Assembly: GCA_024235695.1 (NCBI GenBank)
Contig: JACKLX010000015.1
Location: 35,898 to 99,897 of the forward strand
Origin: Accumulibacter sp.
GTDB lineage: Bacteria > Pseudomonadota > Gammaproteobacteria > Burkholderiales > Rhodocyclaceae
DNA length: 64,000 nt
Direction: 5' to 3'
Under the pieces are notes generated by a model that was given only the letters and a program-made list of their open reading frames with translations, had not been told where the DNA came from and did no database searches. Positions 37,676 through 47,193 of the stretch are shown in pieces. The position numbers and the translations under genes are program-made. Each line of letters begins with the position of its first letter. Position 1 is the stretch's first letter.

Positions 37676-38512
37676 ATGAAAAAGACCCTGTCGCAACTTG
37701 CAACCGCCGCTGCGCTGATGACCATGGCGACCTACGCCAGCGCGGCCGTCATCGACTACCCGGACTTCTCCAGCGTTGCCGGCTTGACGCTCAACAACGA
37801 CGCCGCGCAGGTCGGCAATGTCCTGCGCGTGACTCCCGCGACCTTCGGTCAGGCGGGTAGCGCCTTTTCGACGAGTACCGTCTCGCTGGCGGCCGATGCG
37901 TCGTTCAGCACCTTCTTCAAGTTCCGTTTTACCAACGCCGGTGGCTCTTGTGACGGCCAAGGTTGCGGTGCCGACGGTCTGGTCTTCGTCGTGCAAACCA
38001 ACAGCAACAACGTCGGTGGTGCTGGCGGCGGCATCGGTTATCTCGGGATCGGCAACAGCGTCGGTGTCGAGTTCGATACCTGGAACAACGGCAGTGTGGA
38101 CAACGGCAGCAGCAACCACGTCGGCATCGACGTCAATGGTGACATCGCGTCGGTCGTGCTGAGCGAAGTCACCGAGGCCGACATGAACGATGGCGACACC
38201 TGGAATGCCTGGGTCGACTACGACGGTGCCAGCACCCTGCTGGAAGTGCGGCTGACGCGTGCGGCGGCTCGTCCGGCGGCCGCCATGCTGTCGCTGACAC
38301 GCGACCTGGCGGCCGATCTCGGGACGCCGAACGCCTTTGTCGGCTTTACCTCGGGAACGGGTTCAGCTTTCGCCGACCACGACGTCCTGAGCTGGACGCT
38401 GGAGAACCGTTTTGCGCCGATCGGCGGCGGCCCGGTGCCGGAGCCCGCATCGCTGGCGCTCCTCGGTCTGGGTCTGGCCGGTCTTGGATTCGCTCGGCGC
38501 AGAAAAGCCTGA
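37676..38512 (+). CDS. PEP-CTERM-anchored legume-lectin-like surface protein
   Basis: A 278-residue secreted protein. Signal peptide MKKTLSQLATAAALMTMATYASA is followed by an L-type lectin-like beta-sandwich; DGLVFVVQ, GYLGIGNSVGVEFDTWNNG and NHVGID are the legume-lectin strand motifs with metal- and sugar-binding Asp/Asn. The C-terminus is a complete PEP-CTERM tail: VPEPASLALLGLGLAGLGFA then RRRK. Such tails are cut by exosortase at the surface, and the proteins are linked to exopolysaccharide and floc matrix. AGAAAGGACG precedes ATG 37676. It is monocistronic with its own terminator and a sigma-54 promoter. Confidence 0.9.
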   Translation: MKKTLSQLATAAALMTMATYASAAVIDYPDFSSVAGLTLNNDAAQVGNVLRVTPATFGQAGSAFSTSTVSLAADASFSTFFKFRFTNAGGSCDGQGCGADGLVFVVQTNSNNVGGAGGGIGYLGIGNSVGVEFDTWNNGSVDNGSSNHVGIDVNGDIASVVLSEVTEADMNDGDTWNAWVDYDGASTLLEVRLTRAAARPAAAMLSLTRDLAADLGTPNAFVGFTSGTGSAFADHDVLSWTLENRFAPIGGGPVPEPASLALLGLGLAGLGFARRRKA

Positions 38513-38533
38513 GTACGTCGCTGTTGAAGGAAG

Positions 38534-38558
38534 ACCCCGCCACGGCGGGGTTTTTTTT
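38534..38558 (+). terminator. rho-independent terminator of the PEP-CTERM lectin gene
   Basis: CCCCGC-CACG-GCGGGG followed by eight T, starting about 20 bases past the stop codon. Confidence 0.88.
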
Positions 38559-38728
38559 CGTGGTGCGAAACGGTGAGGGAGAGGGAGAGGGCGCCGGCGC
38601 TATTGACAGCGCTGGCGTCGGTCGCTCGGGCCTGCGCCTGGTGCCATCCGACGAGGCACTCCATCGGCATGCGGTGATTGCTGCAACCGCCACTCTCAGC
38701 CGACAGTCGCGAGTCCTCGCGAGAAAGT

Positions 38729-38750
38729 GGCGCCGCTCGCTCGCGGCGCC
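38729..38750. repeat. 8-bp perfect inverted repeat upstream of the BPSS1780-type gene
   Basis: GGCGCCGC and GCGGCGCC flank TCGCTC, 74 bp before the start codon. A -10-like TATAGT lies at 38762-38767. It may be an operator or an mRNA hairpin; function is unknown. Confidence 0.35.
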
Positions 38751-38823
38751 GATTCTGGGGTTATAGTGTGCGCCGCGTCGCCGGGCAACCCGTTTCCGGC
38801 ATTTCGGACCGCGTGAGGTAGCA

Positions 38824-39591
38824 ATGAACGTCGAGCAGAAAACCGTCGAGGTGCCCGTGGCGAGGGTCGATGACCACCGGCAAACGGTCACCGGCAATTT
38901 CGTTCCCGAAGGGCGGTGCCTGCCGGTCAGCCATGGCTACCAGTGGCTGCTGCGTGGCTGGCAGACCTTTCGCATGGCGCCGGCCACCTGGATGGGCATC
39001 GCCGTCGCCTTCATGGTCTTCACGCTGGTGATCAGCGCCATCCCTTTCGTCAATCTCGCCGTTAACCTCTTGATACCGGTGTTCATCGGCGGCATCAGCA
39101 TCGGCTGCAAAGCGATCGAGGACGGCCAAGACCTTCGCTTTACTCACCTGCTTGCCGGTTTCTCCAGTAACCCGGGCGGGCTGCTGCTGATCGGCCTGCT
39201 GTACCTGCTGGCGATGCTGCTGATCGCCGCGGTGGTCGGCGTGGTGAGCGCGCTGGGCGCCATGGTTGCCGGCTCGCGCTACGACGCCGCTTCCTTTCCA
39301 CTGCTTGCCCTGGGTTTCATGACCACCCTGCTGCTCTTCGTGCCGCTGGCGATGGCGATCTGGCTGGCGCCGCCGCTGGTGGTGTTTCACCGCTTGTCCG
39401 CCGCCCAGGCGGTCAAGACCAGTTTCTTCGCCTCGTGGCACAATTTTGCGCCGTTCTGTCTGTATGGCCTTCTGGTCGTGCTCGCCGCGGTGATCGCCAG
39501 CCTGCCGCTGCTGCTAGGCTGGCTGGTGGTGCTGCCGGTACTGTACGCTTCGCTGTACGCCTTTTATCGAGACGTCTTCTTCGAACAATGA
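38824..39591 (+). CDS. BPSS1780-family inner-membrane protein
   Basis: A 255-residue protein with about six hydrophobic segments. A soluble N-terminus is followed by HGYQWLLRGWQTFRMAPATW, the characteristic opening of this betaproteobacterial family of unknown function. Membrane segments cover residues of about 55-95, 115-155, 160-190 and 205-245. It starts at ATG 38824 with a modest GAGGTAG-like site. No partner is evident; the next gene, a MAPEG protein, lies 82 bp downstream on the same strand. Confidence 0.8.
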   Translation: MNVEQKTVEVPVARVDDHRQTVTGNFVPEGRCLPVSHGYQWLLRGWQTFRMAPATWMGIAVAFMVFTLVISAIPFVNLAVNLLIPVFIGGISIGCKAIEDGQDLRFTHLLAGFSSNPGGLLLIGLLYLLAMLLIAAVVGVVSALGAMVAGSRYDAASFPLLALGFMTTLLLFVPLAMAIWLAPPLVVFHRLSAAQAVKTSFFASWHNFAPFCLYGLLVVLAAVIASLPLLLGWLVVLPVLYASLYAFYRDVFFEQ

Positions 39592-39673
39592 ACGCCGGGG
39601 CGCTTGCCGCATTGCCGGCCGACCGGGTCCGGTTGGCCGCACCCCGACTGCAAACCAACTGTGGATCGACGCC

Positions 39674-40069
39674 ATGAACGCCTACCCCGGAGCCACCCTG
39701 TTGACCCTCGGCAGTTCGCTGCTACTGTTCGCCTGCGCCGCGTACGTCGGCCGTTGCCGGATGAAGTTCGGAATCGTGGCGCCGGCGACCAGCGGTCACC
39801 CGCAGTTCGAGATTGCCTACCGGATCCAGATGAACACGCTCGAAAACACCGTCGCCTTCCTGCCGGTGCTGTGGGTGTTCGCGCTCAACCTGTCGAGCCT
39901 GTGGGCGACCGTCTTCGGCAGCGGCTGGTTGCTGGCGCGAATCTGGTACGCGCTGGCCTACGCCCGGGATCCGAAGACGCGAAGCGGCGGCTTTGGCTTG
40001 TCGATGCTGTGCTTCGGAGCGCTCGGACTCGGTGGTGCCTGGGGTGTTGTCCGCGGGATGCTCGGCTGA
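39674..40069 (+). CDS. MAPEG-family membrane protein
   Basis: A 131-residue protein with four membrane segments. The segment FEIAYRIQMNTLENTVAFLP is the MAPEG core (conserved Arg/Asn/Glu in the second helix), followed by RIWYALAYARDP. The family comprises glutathione-dependent transferases and peroxidases of membranes, but bacterial members are mostly uncharacterised. Its stop lies 62 bp before the likely start of the ABC exporter gene, so the two may be co-transcribed. Confidence 0.85.
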   Translation: MNAYPGATLLTLGSSLLLFACAAYVGRCRMKFGIVAPATSGHPQFEIAYRIQMNTLENTVAFLPVLWVFALNLSSLWATVFGSGWLLARIWYALAYARDPKTRSGGFGLSMLCFGALGLGGAWGVVRGMLG

Positions 40070-40131
40070 ACCCGCCGCTTCCCCGCCCGCCGCTTGCGCC
40101 GACTGACGGCGCCGCTGCGGGCGTCGCGGGC

Positions 40132-41925
40132 GTGGCTGACGTCGACCAGCGGCGCCCCACGGCGCGCAGGCTGCGGCCGCTGCGCGACCTGCTGCCTTAC
40201 GTCGCGCCGTACGGCAGGCGGATCGTTGTCGCCCTGTTGCTGTTGCTGCTCGCCGCCTCGGCAACCTTGACGCTCCCCTATGCGGTGAAATTGCTGGTCG
40301 ATGGCGGCCTCGCCCAGCCCGCCGGCAGTGGCCTCGGCGAACGGATGCAGGCGATCCGCGAGCACTTCCTGCTGCTGTTCGCGGTCGCCGTCGTCCTCGG
40401 TCTGGCGACCGCCGCGCGCTTCTACATGGTCAGCTGGATCGGCGAGCGGGTGACCACCGATCTGCGCCAGGCGGTCTACGCGCATGTGCTGCGGCAGAGT
40501 CCGCAATTCTTCGAGACCCTGAAAACGGGCGAGGTGCTGTCGCGCCTGACCACCGACACGACGGTGATCCACAGCGCGGTCGGTTCGAGCATCAGCATGG
40601 GCCTGCGCAGCATCGTCCTGTTTGCTGGCGGACTGACCATGCTGGTCACCACGACGCCACGCCTGATGCTCACCGTTGCCGGGATCATCGTCCTCTTCGT
40701 CCTGCCGGCGGCGCTCATCGGTCGGCGTGTGCGCAAGCTGTCGCGCGCCAGCCAGGACCGCATCGCCGATACCAGCGGCATCGCCGGCGAGATCCTCAAC
40801 GCCATCCCGATCGTCCAGAGCTATACCCAGGAGCAGGCCGAGGCGGTACGCTTTTCGGCCGCCAACGAAAAGGCGTTCGCGACGTCGATTCGCCGCACCG
40901 GCACACGCTCGGCATTCACCGCATTCGTCATCATCGGCGTCTTCGGCTCCCTGCTTTACGGCCTGTACGGTGGCGTCCAGGCGGTCCTGGTCGGCGAGCT
41001 GAGCGCCGGTCAATTGAGCCAGACGGCCTTGTACGTGATGGTCGTCGCTGGCAGCGTCGCGGTGCTGGCCGAGGTCTGGGGCGACCTGTTGCGTGCCTCT
41101 GGGGCGACCGAGCGGCTGATGGAACTGCTGGACTCGCGTTCGCCGATCGACGAACCGCCGCTGCCGGTGATCCTGCCGGCGCCAGCCGGCGGCCTGCGCG
41201 TGGTCTTCGACAAGGTCCGTTTCGCCTACCCTGCGCGTCCCGAACAGGCCGTTCTGCAGGGCCTCGAGCTGACCATCGATACCGGCCAAACGGTCGCTCT
41301 GGTCGGGCCGTCGGGCGCCGGCAAGACGACCGTCTTCCAGTTGCTGCAACGCTTCTACGAGGTCAGCGAAGGCGCCATCCTGATCGATGGCATCGACCTG
41401 CGCGACGCGCGTCTGGCCGAACTGCGCGCGCGCATCGCGGTGGTGCCGCAGGAGGCGGTGATTTTCTCGGGCAGCATCGCCGACAACATCCGCTATGGCC
41501 GACCCGGCGCAAGCGATCAGGAAACGCGCGCCGCCGCCGCCGCTGCCTTCGTCGACGAATTCGTCCAGCGCCTGCCCGAGGGCTACGCCACCTTCGTCGG
41601 CGAGCGCGGCGTTCGCCTGTCGGGTGGGCAGCGCCAACGGATCGCCATCGCCCGGGCGATCCTCAAGGATGCGCCGCTGCTGTTGCTCGACGAAGCGACC
41701 AGCAGCCTCGACGCCGAGAGCGAGCGGGTCGTGCAGGCGGCGCTGGAGGCGGCGATGAGCGGCCGGACGACGATCGTCATCGCCCACCGCCTGGCGACCG
41801 TACAGCGTGCCGACCGGATCGTCGTGCTCGACCACGGCCAACTGATCGACGCTGGCACGCACCTGCAACTGGTCGAGCGCGGCGGTCTCTACGCGCGACT
41901 GGCAGCGCTGCAATTCGGCTTGTGA
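40132..41925 (+). CDS. ABC exporter half-transporter (MsbA/ABCB-like)
   Basis: About 597 residues from GTG 40132. The frame is open back to 39604, but that part overlaps the MAPEG gene in another frame and is not membrane-like; no ATG lies close to the first helix, so the start is uncertain. The N-terminal six-helix exporter domain (about residues 25-320) is joined to a nucleotide-binding domain with Walker A GPSGAGKT, Q-loop VVPQEAVIFSGS, signature RLSGGQRQR, Walker B LLLLDEATSSLD and H-loop IAHRL. It probably works as a homodimer exporting lipid, peptide or drug; the substrate is unknown. Confidence 0.9.
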   Translation: MADVDQRRPTARRLRPLRDLLPYVAPYGRRIVVALLLLLLAASATLTLPYAVKLLVDGGLAQPAGSGLGERMQAIREHFLLLFAVAVVLGLATAARFYMVSWIGERVTTDLRQAVYAHVLRQSPQFFETLKTGEVLSRLTTDTTVIHSAVGSSISMGLRSIVLFAGGLTMLVTTTPRLMLTVAGIIVLFVLPAALIGRRVRKLSRASQDRIADTSGIAGEILNAIPIVQSYTQEQAEAVRFSAANEKAFATSIRRTGTRSAFTAFVIIGVFGSLLYGLYGGVQAVLVGELSAGQLSQTALYVMVVAGSVAVLAEVWGDLLRASGATERLMELLDSRSPIDEPPLPVILPAPAGGLRVVFDKVRFAYPARPEQAVLQGLELTIDTGQTVALVGPSGAGKTTVFQLLQRFYEVSEGAILIDGIDLRDARLAELRARIAVVPQEAVIFSGSIADNIRYGRPGASDQETRAAAAAAFVDEFVQRLPEGYATFVGERGVRLSGGQRQRIAIARAILKDAPLLLLDEATSSLDAESERVVQAALEAAMSGRTTIVIAHRLATVQRADRIVVLDHGQLIDAGTHLQLVERGGLYARLAALQFGL

Positions 41926-41953
41926 GCGCCGTCCTGCGCGAACATCGTCTCCG

Positions 41954-43564
41954 TCAGCCGCGGTCGACGCTGATCGAGGAAACCAGCTCGCGTTCGTCGA
42001 GTTCGGTTTCGATGATGCGCAGCGTTTCGTCGTTGATCGCGTCGCTGGCGTGCAGCTCATGCAGGCGCTGGCGTTCGGCGCTGATCGCGGCGAGCCGCAG
42101 TCGTCGGCGCAGGGTGATGTGCGCTGCGCGTAGACGAGCGTGCTGGGGCTCGCCTTCGAGCAGTTCGAGCTTGCCCTGGTAGCGGCCGGCCAGCTGCCTG
42201 GCGAAGGCAAGGTCTTCCGGGTCGGCCAGCTCGCTCTCAGCGACGGTCACGGCAGCCAAGGCGGCGCGCGCGATTTCGGCGCGCGCGGCGTGCTCCTCGT
42301 GCAGGCTTTCTTCGCCGCTGCCGACTGCCAGTTTGCGGATCAGCCATGGCAGCGGCAGACCATTGAAGGCCAGCGTCAGGATGATTGTTGCTGCGGCGAG
42401 GAAGACGACCAGGTCACGTTCGGGGAAAGGCGTCCCGGCGGCGATCACTGCCGGCACCGAGAGCGCTGTCGCCAAGGTGATCGATCCGCGTACCGCCGCC
42501 CAGCTGACCAGCAACATCCGCCGGGGGTCGGGACCCGAGCTGCTGCCACTCCAACCCCAGCCCAGGCGGTATCGCAGATGTGCGGAGATCCACACCCAGG
42601 CGATACGGAGGACCATCAGCAGGGCCCACAAGACCAGCGCGTACCAGGCAAGATCGAGCGGCGCGTATTCGTCAACACTGGTCAACATGCGGCGCAATTG
42701 GAGACCGAGCAACACGAAGACCAGGCCGTTCAGCACGTAGGACAGCATCCGCCAGACCTCGCGGGCATGCTGGCGCGCGTCGGCGGTTAGTCCCTTGACT
42801 TCCTGGCCGCTGGCCCACAGCCCGGCCGCGACCACCGCAAGTATCCCCGAGACGTGCAGTGCCTCGGCGGCGAGGTATGCGCCATAGGGCATCAGCACGG
42901 TCAGCAGTGTCTGCAGGACGGGGTCACCGGCATGGAGGTGGATCAGGTGCTGCCGCAGTTCGCGTCCCAGCCATTCGAAGAAGATCCCGATGATGATGCC
43001 GCCGCCGGCCAGATGGACGAAGTTTCCGGCGACCGCGGTCGAGGAGAACAGCCCGGTGGCCGCGGCCGCCACGGCGAGCTTGAAGGCAACCAGCCCCGAG
43101 GCGTCGTTCAGCAGACTCTCGGCATTGACGATGAGCACGATCTTGGCCGGCAGGGGCAGTGTCTGGGTGGTGGCCACCGTCGCGACCGCGTCGGTCGGCG
43201 AGACGATGGCTCCGAGCGTGAAGGCGACGGCCAGGGGCATCGCCGGAATCAGCCAGTGCATCACGTAGCCGACCGCGACGACGGTCAGGACGACCAGTCC
43301 GAGAGCCAGCAGCAGAACCGGCTTGAGCGTGCTGACGAAGTCGCGGCGTGGCAATACCCACGCGTCGGCAAAAAGAATCGGCGGGATGAACAACAGCAGG
43401 AACAGTTCCGGATCGACGACGATGCCGTCGAGTCCGGGCACGAAGGAGGCCGCCACGCCGACCACCACCAGCAGGATCGGCAAGGGCAGCGGCGTCCAAT
43501 GCACGAGCGCACCGCCGACGGCAATGGCTAGCAGCAGCAGCAGGGTCAGTTCGACGACAGGCAT
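41954..43564 (-). CDS. CPA1-family Na+/H+ antiporter
   Basis: A 536-residue protein starting at ATG 43564 (MPVVELTLLLLLAI); the frame extending to 43786 has no start signal. There are about 12 hydrophobic segments; GAIVSPTDAVAT and NAESLLNDASGLVAFK are the ion-binding motifs of NhaP/NHE-type antiporters, the second with the essential ND. A cytoplasmic C-terminal tail of about 130 residues is rich in Glu/Arg and probably helical. Exchanges Na+ (or K+) for H+. It converges on the ABC exporter gene. Confidence 0.92.
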   Translation of the reverse strand: MPVVELTLLLLLAIAVGGALVHWTPLPLPILLVVVGVAASFVPGLDGIVVDPELFLLLFIPPILFADAWVLPRRDFVSTLKPVLLLALGLVVLTVVAVGYVMHWLIPAMPLAVAFTLGAIVSPTDAVATVATTQTLPLPAKIVLIVNAESLLNDASGLVAFKLAVAAAATGLFSSTAVAGNFVHLAGGGIIIGIFFEWLGRELRQHLIHLHAGDPVLQTLLTVLMPYGAYLAAEALHVSGILAVVAAGLWASGQEVKGLTADARQHAREVWRMLSYVLNGLVFVLLGLQLRRMLTSVDEYAPLDLAWYALVLWALLMVLRIAWVWISAHLRYRLGWGWSGSSSGPDPRRMLLVSWAAVRGSITLATALSVPAVIAAGTPFPERDLVVFLAAATIILTLAFNGLPLPWLIRKLAVGSGEESLHEEHAARAEIARAALAAVTVAESELADPEDLAFARQLAGRYQGKLELLEGEPQHARLRAAHITLRRRLRLAAISAERQRLHELHASDAINDETLRIIETELDERELVSSISVDRG

Positions 43565-43914
43565 GCGCGATTGTAGCGTATGGCCATGACGAATGCTGAA
43601 GTCTGGCCGCTGGCTGCGTGCTGGCCAATACCTGCTGCCGTCGGCTTTGCGGCCCGCGAAACGGCGGCGACGGTGACCATCGCCGATGACCGGCCAACCC
43701 TTGCGTCGCGACGGCGCTGCGGGTAGTGCGTCGGCGGCAGCGCCGCTGCTGCGATCCGGGGCAGGTGGACAGTGGGTGAACTTCAACGTTAGGGTCTGCT
43801 TCGGCGCAGCGAGCTACAATGGATGGCGTAGCGAGCCCGATTTCTCAAACCTGGTCGCCAGCGCCCTGTTCAGGGGAGCGCGCCAGGACACCGCAGCTGA
43901 CCGGCCGGACCCTC
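43565..43914. other. intergenic region between antiporter and beta-propeller genes
   Basis: The 350 bp separate divergent genes. A TACAAT hexamer at 43815-43820 could be a -10 box for the beta-propeller gene, but no -35 partner is seen. No hairpins or repeats of note. Confidence 0.5.
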
Positions 43915-44814
43915 ATGCCCTTCACCTCGACGCCCTCGTTCGCCCGGCGCGGGCCGACCGCAAGGAAACTGCGGCTCGTCGCGTTGGCCTTCGCCGGCAC
44001 GCTGGCCGGCGCGTTGGGCTTTTTTTCCTGGCAACATCTCTTTCCGGTGACCGCCGCAGAAGGCTGGTCGTACAGCGTTCTGGTCGACGCCGTACCGTCG
44101 GTCAGCGCGCTGGTCAGGGACACCCAGGGCGTCCTCTACATCACGCAGGAACTGAAGGACGAACGCGGCAGCGTGTTCACGCTGGCTGCCGACGGTAGCC
44201 GCAAGGTGGTGATTGACGGCCTGTCCAAGCCGGACGGACTGGCGGCGCTACTGGATGGCGTGGTCGTCAGCCAGGAAGCCGGCGATCATCCTCTGCTGTG
44301 GCTGCATGGCGGCAAACTCGAAGCGCTTTTTTCGGGGACCAACGTCGAAGGGGTCGCCAGTGACGGTCGCGTCCTGTTTGTCATCGAAGATCGCGCCGGC
44401 GACGGCCGCCTGCTGCGTTTCGACCCCCAGACCCGCGAAGTGAGCGTGCTGCGCGACGGGCTGAGCGCCGGCGAGGGCGTCGCGGTATGCCCGAACGGCG
44501 AACTGTTCTATGCCGAGAAGGGCAAGGGGTCGGTCAAGCGCTGGCGAGCCGGCGGGCTCGACGAAGTGCTTGTCGGTGGCCTCAACGCGCCGGGTTTCCT
44601 GATGTGCGACGATGAAGGACTATGGATCACCGAAGACGCCACGCATCAGGCGCGGCTGTTGCTGCTCGACAGCCGTGGCAGCTTGCAGGTCCTGCTGCGT
44701 CATCTGCGCTCGGCGCAAACGGTGCTGCCGCTGGCGCCGGGGCATCTGCTGGTGGCCGAGCAGGGGCGTGGGCGAGTCCTGGAGGTCAGGCGCGTGCGCA
44801 AACCGTCGAGCTGA
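43915..44814 (+). CDS. membrane-anchored SMP-30/NHL-like beta-propeller protein
   Basis: A 299-residue protein. After a basic start one hydrophobic segment (LRLVALAFAGTLAGALGFFS) acts as anchor or uncleaved signal. The rest is a repeated beta-strand pattern with ALVRDTQGVLYITQE, DGLSKPDGLAAL, VEGVASDGRVLFVIED, AGEGVAVCPNGELFYAE and GGLNAPGFLMCDDEGLWITE, the blades of an SMP-30/gluconolactonase-like propeller. ATG 43915 is chosen because the anchor follows directly; the open frame from 43819 lacks signals. Likely periplasmic, with unknown ligand or lactonase activity. Confidence 0.75.
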   Translation: MPFTSTPSFARRGPTARKLRLVALAFAGTLAGALGFFSWQHLFPVTAAEGWSYSVLVDAVPSVSALVRDTQGVLYITQELKDERGSVFTLAADGSRKVVIDGLSKPDGLAALLDGVVVSQEAGDHPLLWLHGGKLEALFSGTNVEGVASDGRVLFVIEDRAGDGRLLRFDPQTREVSVLRDGLSAGEGVAVCPNGELFYAEKGKGSVKRWRAGGLDEVLVGGLNAPGFLMCDDEGLWITEDATHQARLLLLDSRGSLQVLLRHLRSAQTVLPLAPGHLLVAEQGRGRVLEVRRVRKPSS

Positions 44815-45006
44815 CGGTCATCAACAGCGACCAGACGTCCCGGATCATCAACGCCACGGCCGTCTCCGCTGTACGCCTCGCGTCGCCCGACGGACCGACC
44901 GATTGCGTGGCCCGGAAGAAAGCCGCGGGCGGCGGCGAGTCGTCGCTTGCCGTCAATGTTTTCGCGATAAGCTATTCACCGTCAGCCATTGCCAGCGGAG
45001 AAAGAC

Positions 45007-45684
45007 ATGAACGACGCCAGCGGCAGCGACTGCTGCCAGCTTCTCGGTCTCTACGATTCGCCGTTCACTCGGCGCGTGGCGATCACCCTGACGCTCTACG
45101 GAATGCCCTTCGAGCATCTTTCGCTGTCGGTCTTTCGGCAGATGGACGCCATGCGTCCGCTCAATCCGCTGTTCAAGGTGCCGATGCTGACGCTGCCCGA
45201 CGGCGAGAAGCTCTACGAGAGCGCCTATCTGCTCGACTACCTCGACGAACTCGCCGCCGACCGCGGTCTCGAGCCATTGACGCCGCGTGCCGGGCCGGCG
45301 CGGCGACGGGTCCTGCAGACGGTGGCGCTGGCGATCGTTGCCACCGAAAAAGCGGTGGCCATCGAATACGAGCGCAAGCGTCCGCTTGAACGGCAGTGGC
45401 CGGACTGGACCAGCCGCCTGCGTGGCCAGATGCGGCAGGCGCTGGCGATGCTCGAAGAGCAACTGGCCACGGTCGCGCGAAACGCCGGCGGCGCGTCCGC
45501 CAGCGACCACTTCCTGGTCGGCGGCCGCCTGACGCAGGCCGACATCAGCACGGCCGTCGGTATCGGCTTCGTCCGCTACGTCCTGCCGCACGAATGGCCG
45601 GCCGACGAGTACCCGGCGCTGGCGGCGCTGGCGGCCAGACTCGAAGCCAGCGACGCTTTCCGGGCGGTGCCGATCGACCAGTGA
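45007..45684 (+). CDS. glutathione S-transferase family protein
   Basis: A 225-residue GST distinct from the one at 36.7 kb. The thioredoxin-like domain contains LYDSPFTRRVAITLTLYGMP with Ser as likely catalytic residue, PLFKVPMLTLPDGEKLYES with cis-Pro and the GSH-binding ES. The C-terminal domain has GGRLTQADISTAVGIGF. ATG 45007 follows GCGGAGAAAGAC. Substrate unknown; flanked by unrelated genes. Confidence 0.9.
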   Translation: MNDASGSDCCQLLGLYDSPFTRRVAITLTLYGMPFEHLSLSVFRQMDAMRPLNPLFKVPMLTLPDGEKLYESAYLLDYLDELAADRGLEPLTPRAGPARRRVLQTVALAIVATEKAVAIEYERKRPLERQWPDWTSRLRGQMRQALAMLEEQLATVARNAGGASASDHFLVGGRLTQADISTAVGIGFVRYVLPHEWPADEYPALAALAARLEASDAFRAVPIDQ

Positions 45685-45706
45685 CGGCCGGCGCCGCGCT
45701 GAGCGG

Positions 45707-47125
45707 TCAGGACGCCATCAACGCTCCCAGGCGGCGTACGGCGTCTTCGATTTCCGGCGTATGCGGATTGCCGCAGTTCAGCCGCAGGCAGTTGCGATAC
45801 ATGCCGCTGGCCGAAAACAGCTCCCCCGGCACGTAGGCGACACCGGCGGCGATCGCGCGGTCATAGAGCGCCGTGGTGTCGATATCGTCCGGCAGTTCGA
45901 CCCACAGCACGAAGCCTCCCTGTGGCTGGGTGATCCGGGTGGCCGCCGGGAAGTGTCGTGCCACCGCCGCCCGCATGGCATCGGCCTGGTGTTCGTAGCT
46001 GCGCCGCAGGCCGCGCATGTGACGGTCGTACGATCCCGACTCGAGGTACTCGGCGAGGACGTGCTGGGTAACCGGATTGGTGCCGCCGCTGGTCACCGTC
46101 TTCTGCAGGGCGACCTGCCGCCGGTAGCGGCCGGCGGCGACGAAACCGATCCGCAGCGCTGGCGACAGGCACTTGGAAAACGACGAGCAAAGCATCACGT
46201 TGCCGGCCTTGTCGAAGGCCTTGATGGTGCTCGGCGGGGTGCTGCCGAAGTACAGGTCGCCGTAGATGTCGTCTTCGATCACCGCCACGCCGCGTTCCGC
46301 CGTCAGCTTGGCGAGGCGGCGCTTGTGCTCGTCTGGCATGATGCTGCCCAGCGGGTTGCTGGCGTTCGGCACCAGCAGGCAGGCCGCGACCTGGCCGTCG
46401 CGAGTGGCCAGTTCGAGTGCTTCGATCGACAGCCCGGTGCGTGGATCGGTCGGCATTTCGAGCGCTTTCAGGCCGAGGATCTCGAGTAGCTGGAGCATCA
46501 GGTAGTAGGCCGGCGATTCGACCGCCACGGTGTCACCCGGGCGGGTCACCGCTCGCAGGCAGATGGCGAGGGCCTCGGTGCACGAATTGGTGATGACGAA
46601 TTCGCGCGCCGCCAGCGGTCCTGCCCAGCCGACCGAGCGCATCACCAGTTGGCGGACCAGCGCCGCTTCGTCCATGTTGATGTGGCTGCCGCCCTCGAGC
46701 AGCTGCGGGTTGCGTCGCACGACGCCGCCATACAAGCGCTGCAGGGCGGCCAGCGGCAGCAGGGTGGACGACGGCAGGGCGGCGCCGAGCGGCGCGACGC
46801 CCGGCTTGATGCCGGTCTGCAGGACGCGCATCAGGCGCTGGCTGACATCGACCGGAACCGCTTCCTCCGGCGTCGAGCGGACGTGCGGCTGCGCTCGTCG
46901 CGCCGGCGCATGGCGAACGAAATACCCGGACTGCGGGCGCGCTTCGACCAGGCCACTGCTCTCGAGCTGGCGAAGCGCCTGCAGCACGGTGGATACCGAC
47001 AAACGTCGCTCGCGCGACAGGCGTCGCACCGAGGGCAGCCGTTCGCCCGGCCGCAGGTTGCCGGCGGCGATGATGCCGCTGAGATCCGCGGCCAGCCGCT
47101 CGTAGCGCAAGAGTTCGTTTTCCAT
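45707..47125 (-). CDS. MocR-type GntR/aminotransferase transcriptional regulator
   Basis: A 472-residue regulator starting at ATG 47125 (MENELLRYERLA). The N-terminal 75 residues form a GntR winged helix (RPGERLPSVRRLSRERRLSV), and after a linker residues 110-470 are a type I aminotransferase fold. The PLP Lys lies in SSFSKCLSPALRIGF, with further fold motifs NASNPLGSIMP and EDDIYGDLYFG. Such proteins sense PLP-amino acid adducts and regulate divergent genes. A triple half-site operator lies directly upstream, and the divergent gene is a DUF2917 protein, a recurring neighbour in betaproteobacteria. Confidence 0.93.
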   Translation of the reverse strand: MENELLRYERLAADLSGIIAAGNLRPGERLPSVRRLSRERRLSVSTVLQALRQLESSGLVEARPQSGYFVRHAPARRAQPHVRSTPEEAVPVDVSQRLMRVLQTGIKPGVAPLGAALPSSTLLPLAALQRLYGGVVRRNPQLLEGGSHINMDEAALVRQLVMRSVGWAGPLAAREFVITNSCTEALAICLRAVTRPGDTVAVESPAYYLMLQLLEILGLKALEMPTDPRTGLSIEALELATRDGQVAACLLVPNASNPLGSIMPDEHKRRLAKLTAERGVAVIEDDIYGDLYFGSTPPSTIKAFDKAGNVMLCSSFSKCLSPALRIGFVAAGRYRRQVALQKTVTSGGTNPVTQHVLAEYLESGSYDRHMRGLRRSYEHQADAMRAAVARHFPAATRITQPQGGFVLWVELPDDIDTTALYDRAIAAGVAYVPGELFSASGMYRNCLRLNCGNPHTPEIEDAVRRLGALMAS

Positions 47126-47132
47126 CGCCTTT

Positions 47133-47193
47133 ACCGATACAGTTGCCCGTGCTTGTAACCGGTACAGTTGCACGCTCGTTCAACTGTACCGGT
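47133..47193. promoter_or_regulatory. MocR operator, two direct and one inverted half-site
   Basis: ACCGATACAGTTG (47133-47145) and ACCGGTACAGTTG (47158-47170) are direct repeats 25 bp apart. CAACTGTACCGGT (47181-47193) is the perfect inverse of the second. Direct-plus-inverted half-sites on helical spacing are typical of MocR binding. Confidence 0.75.
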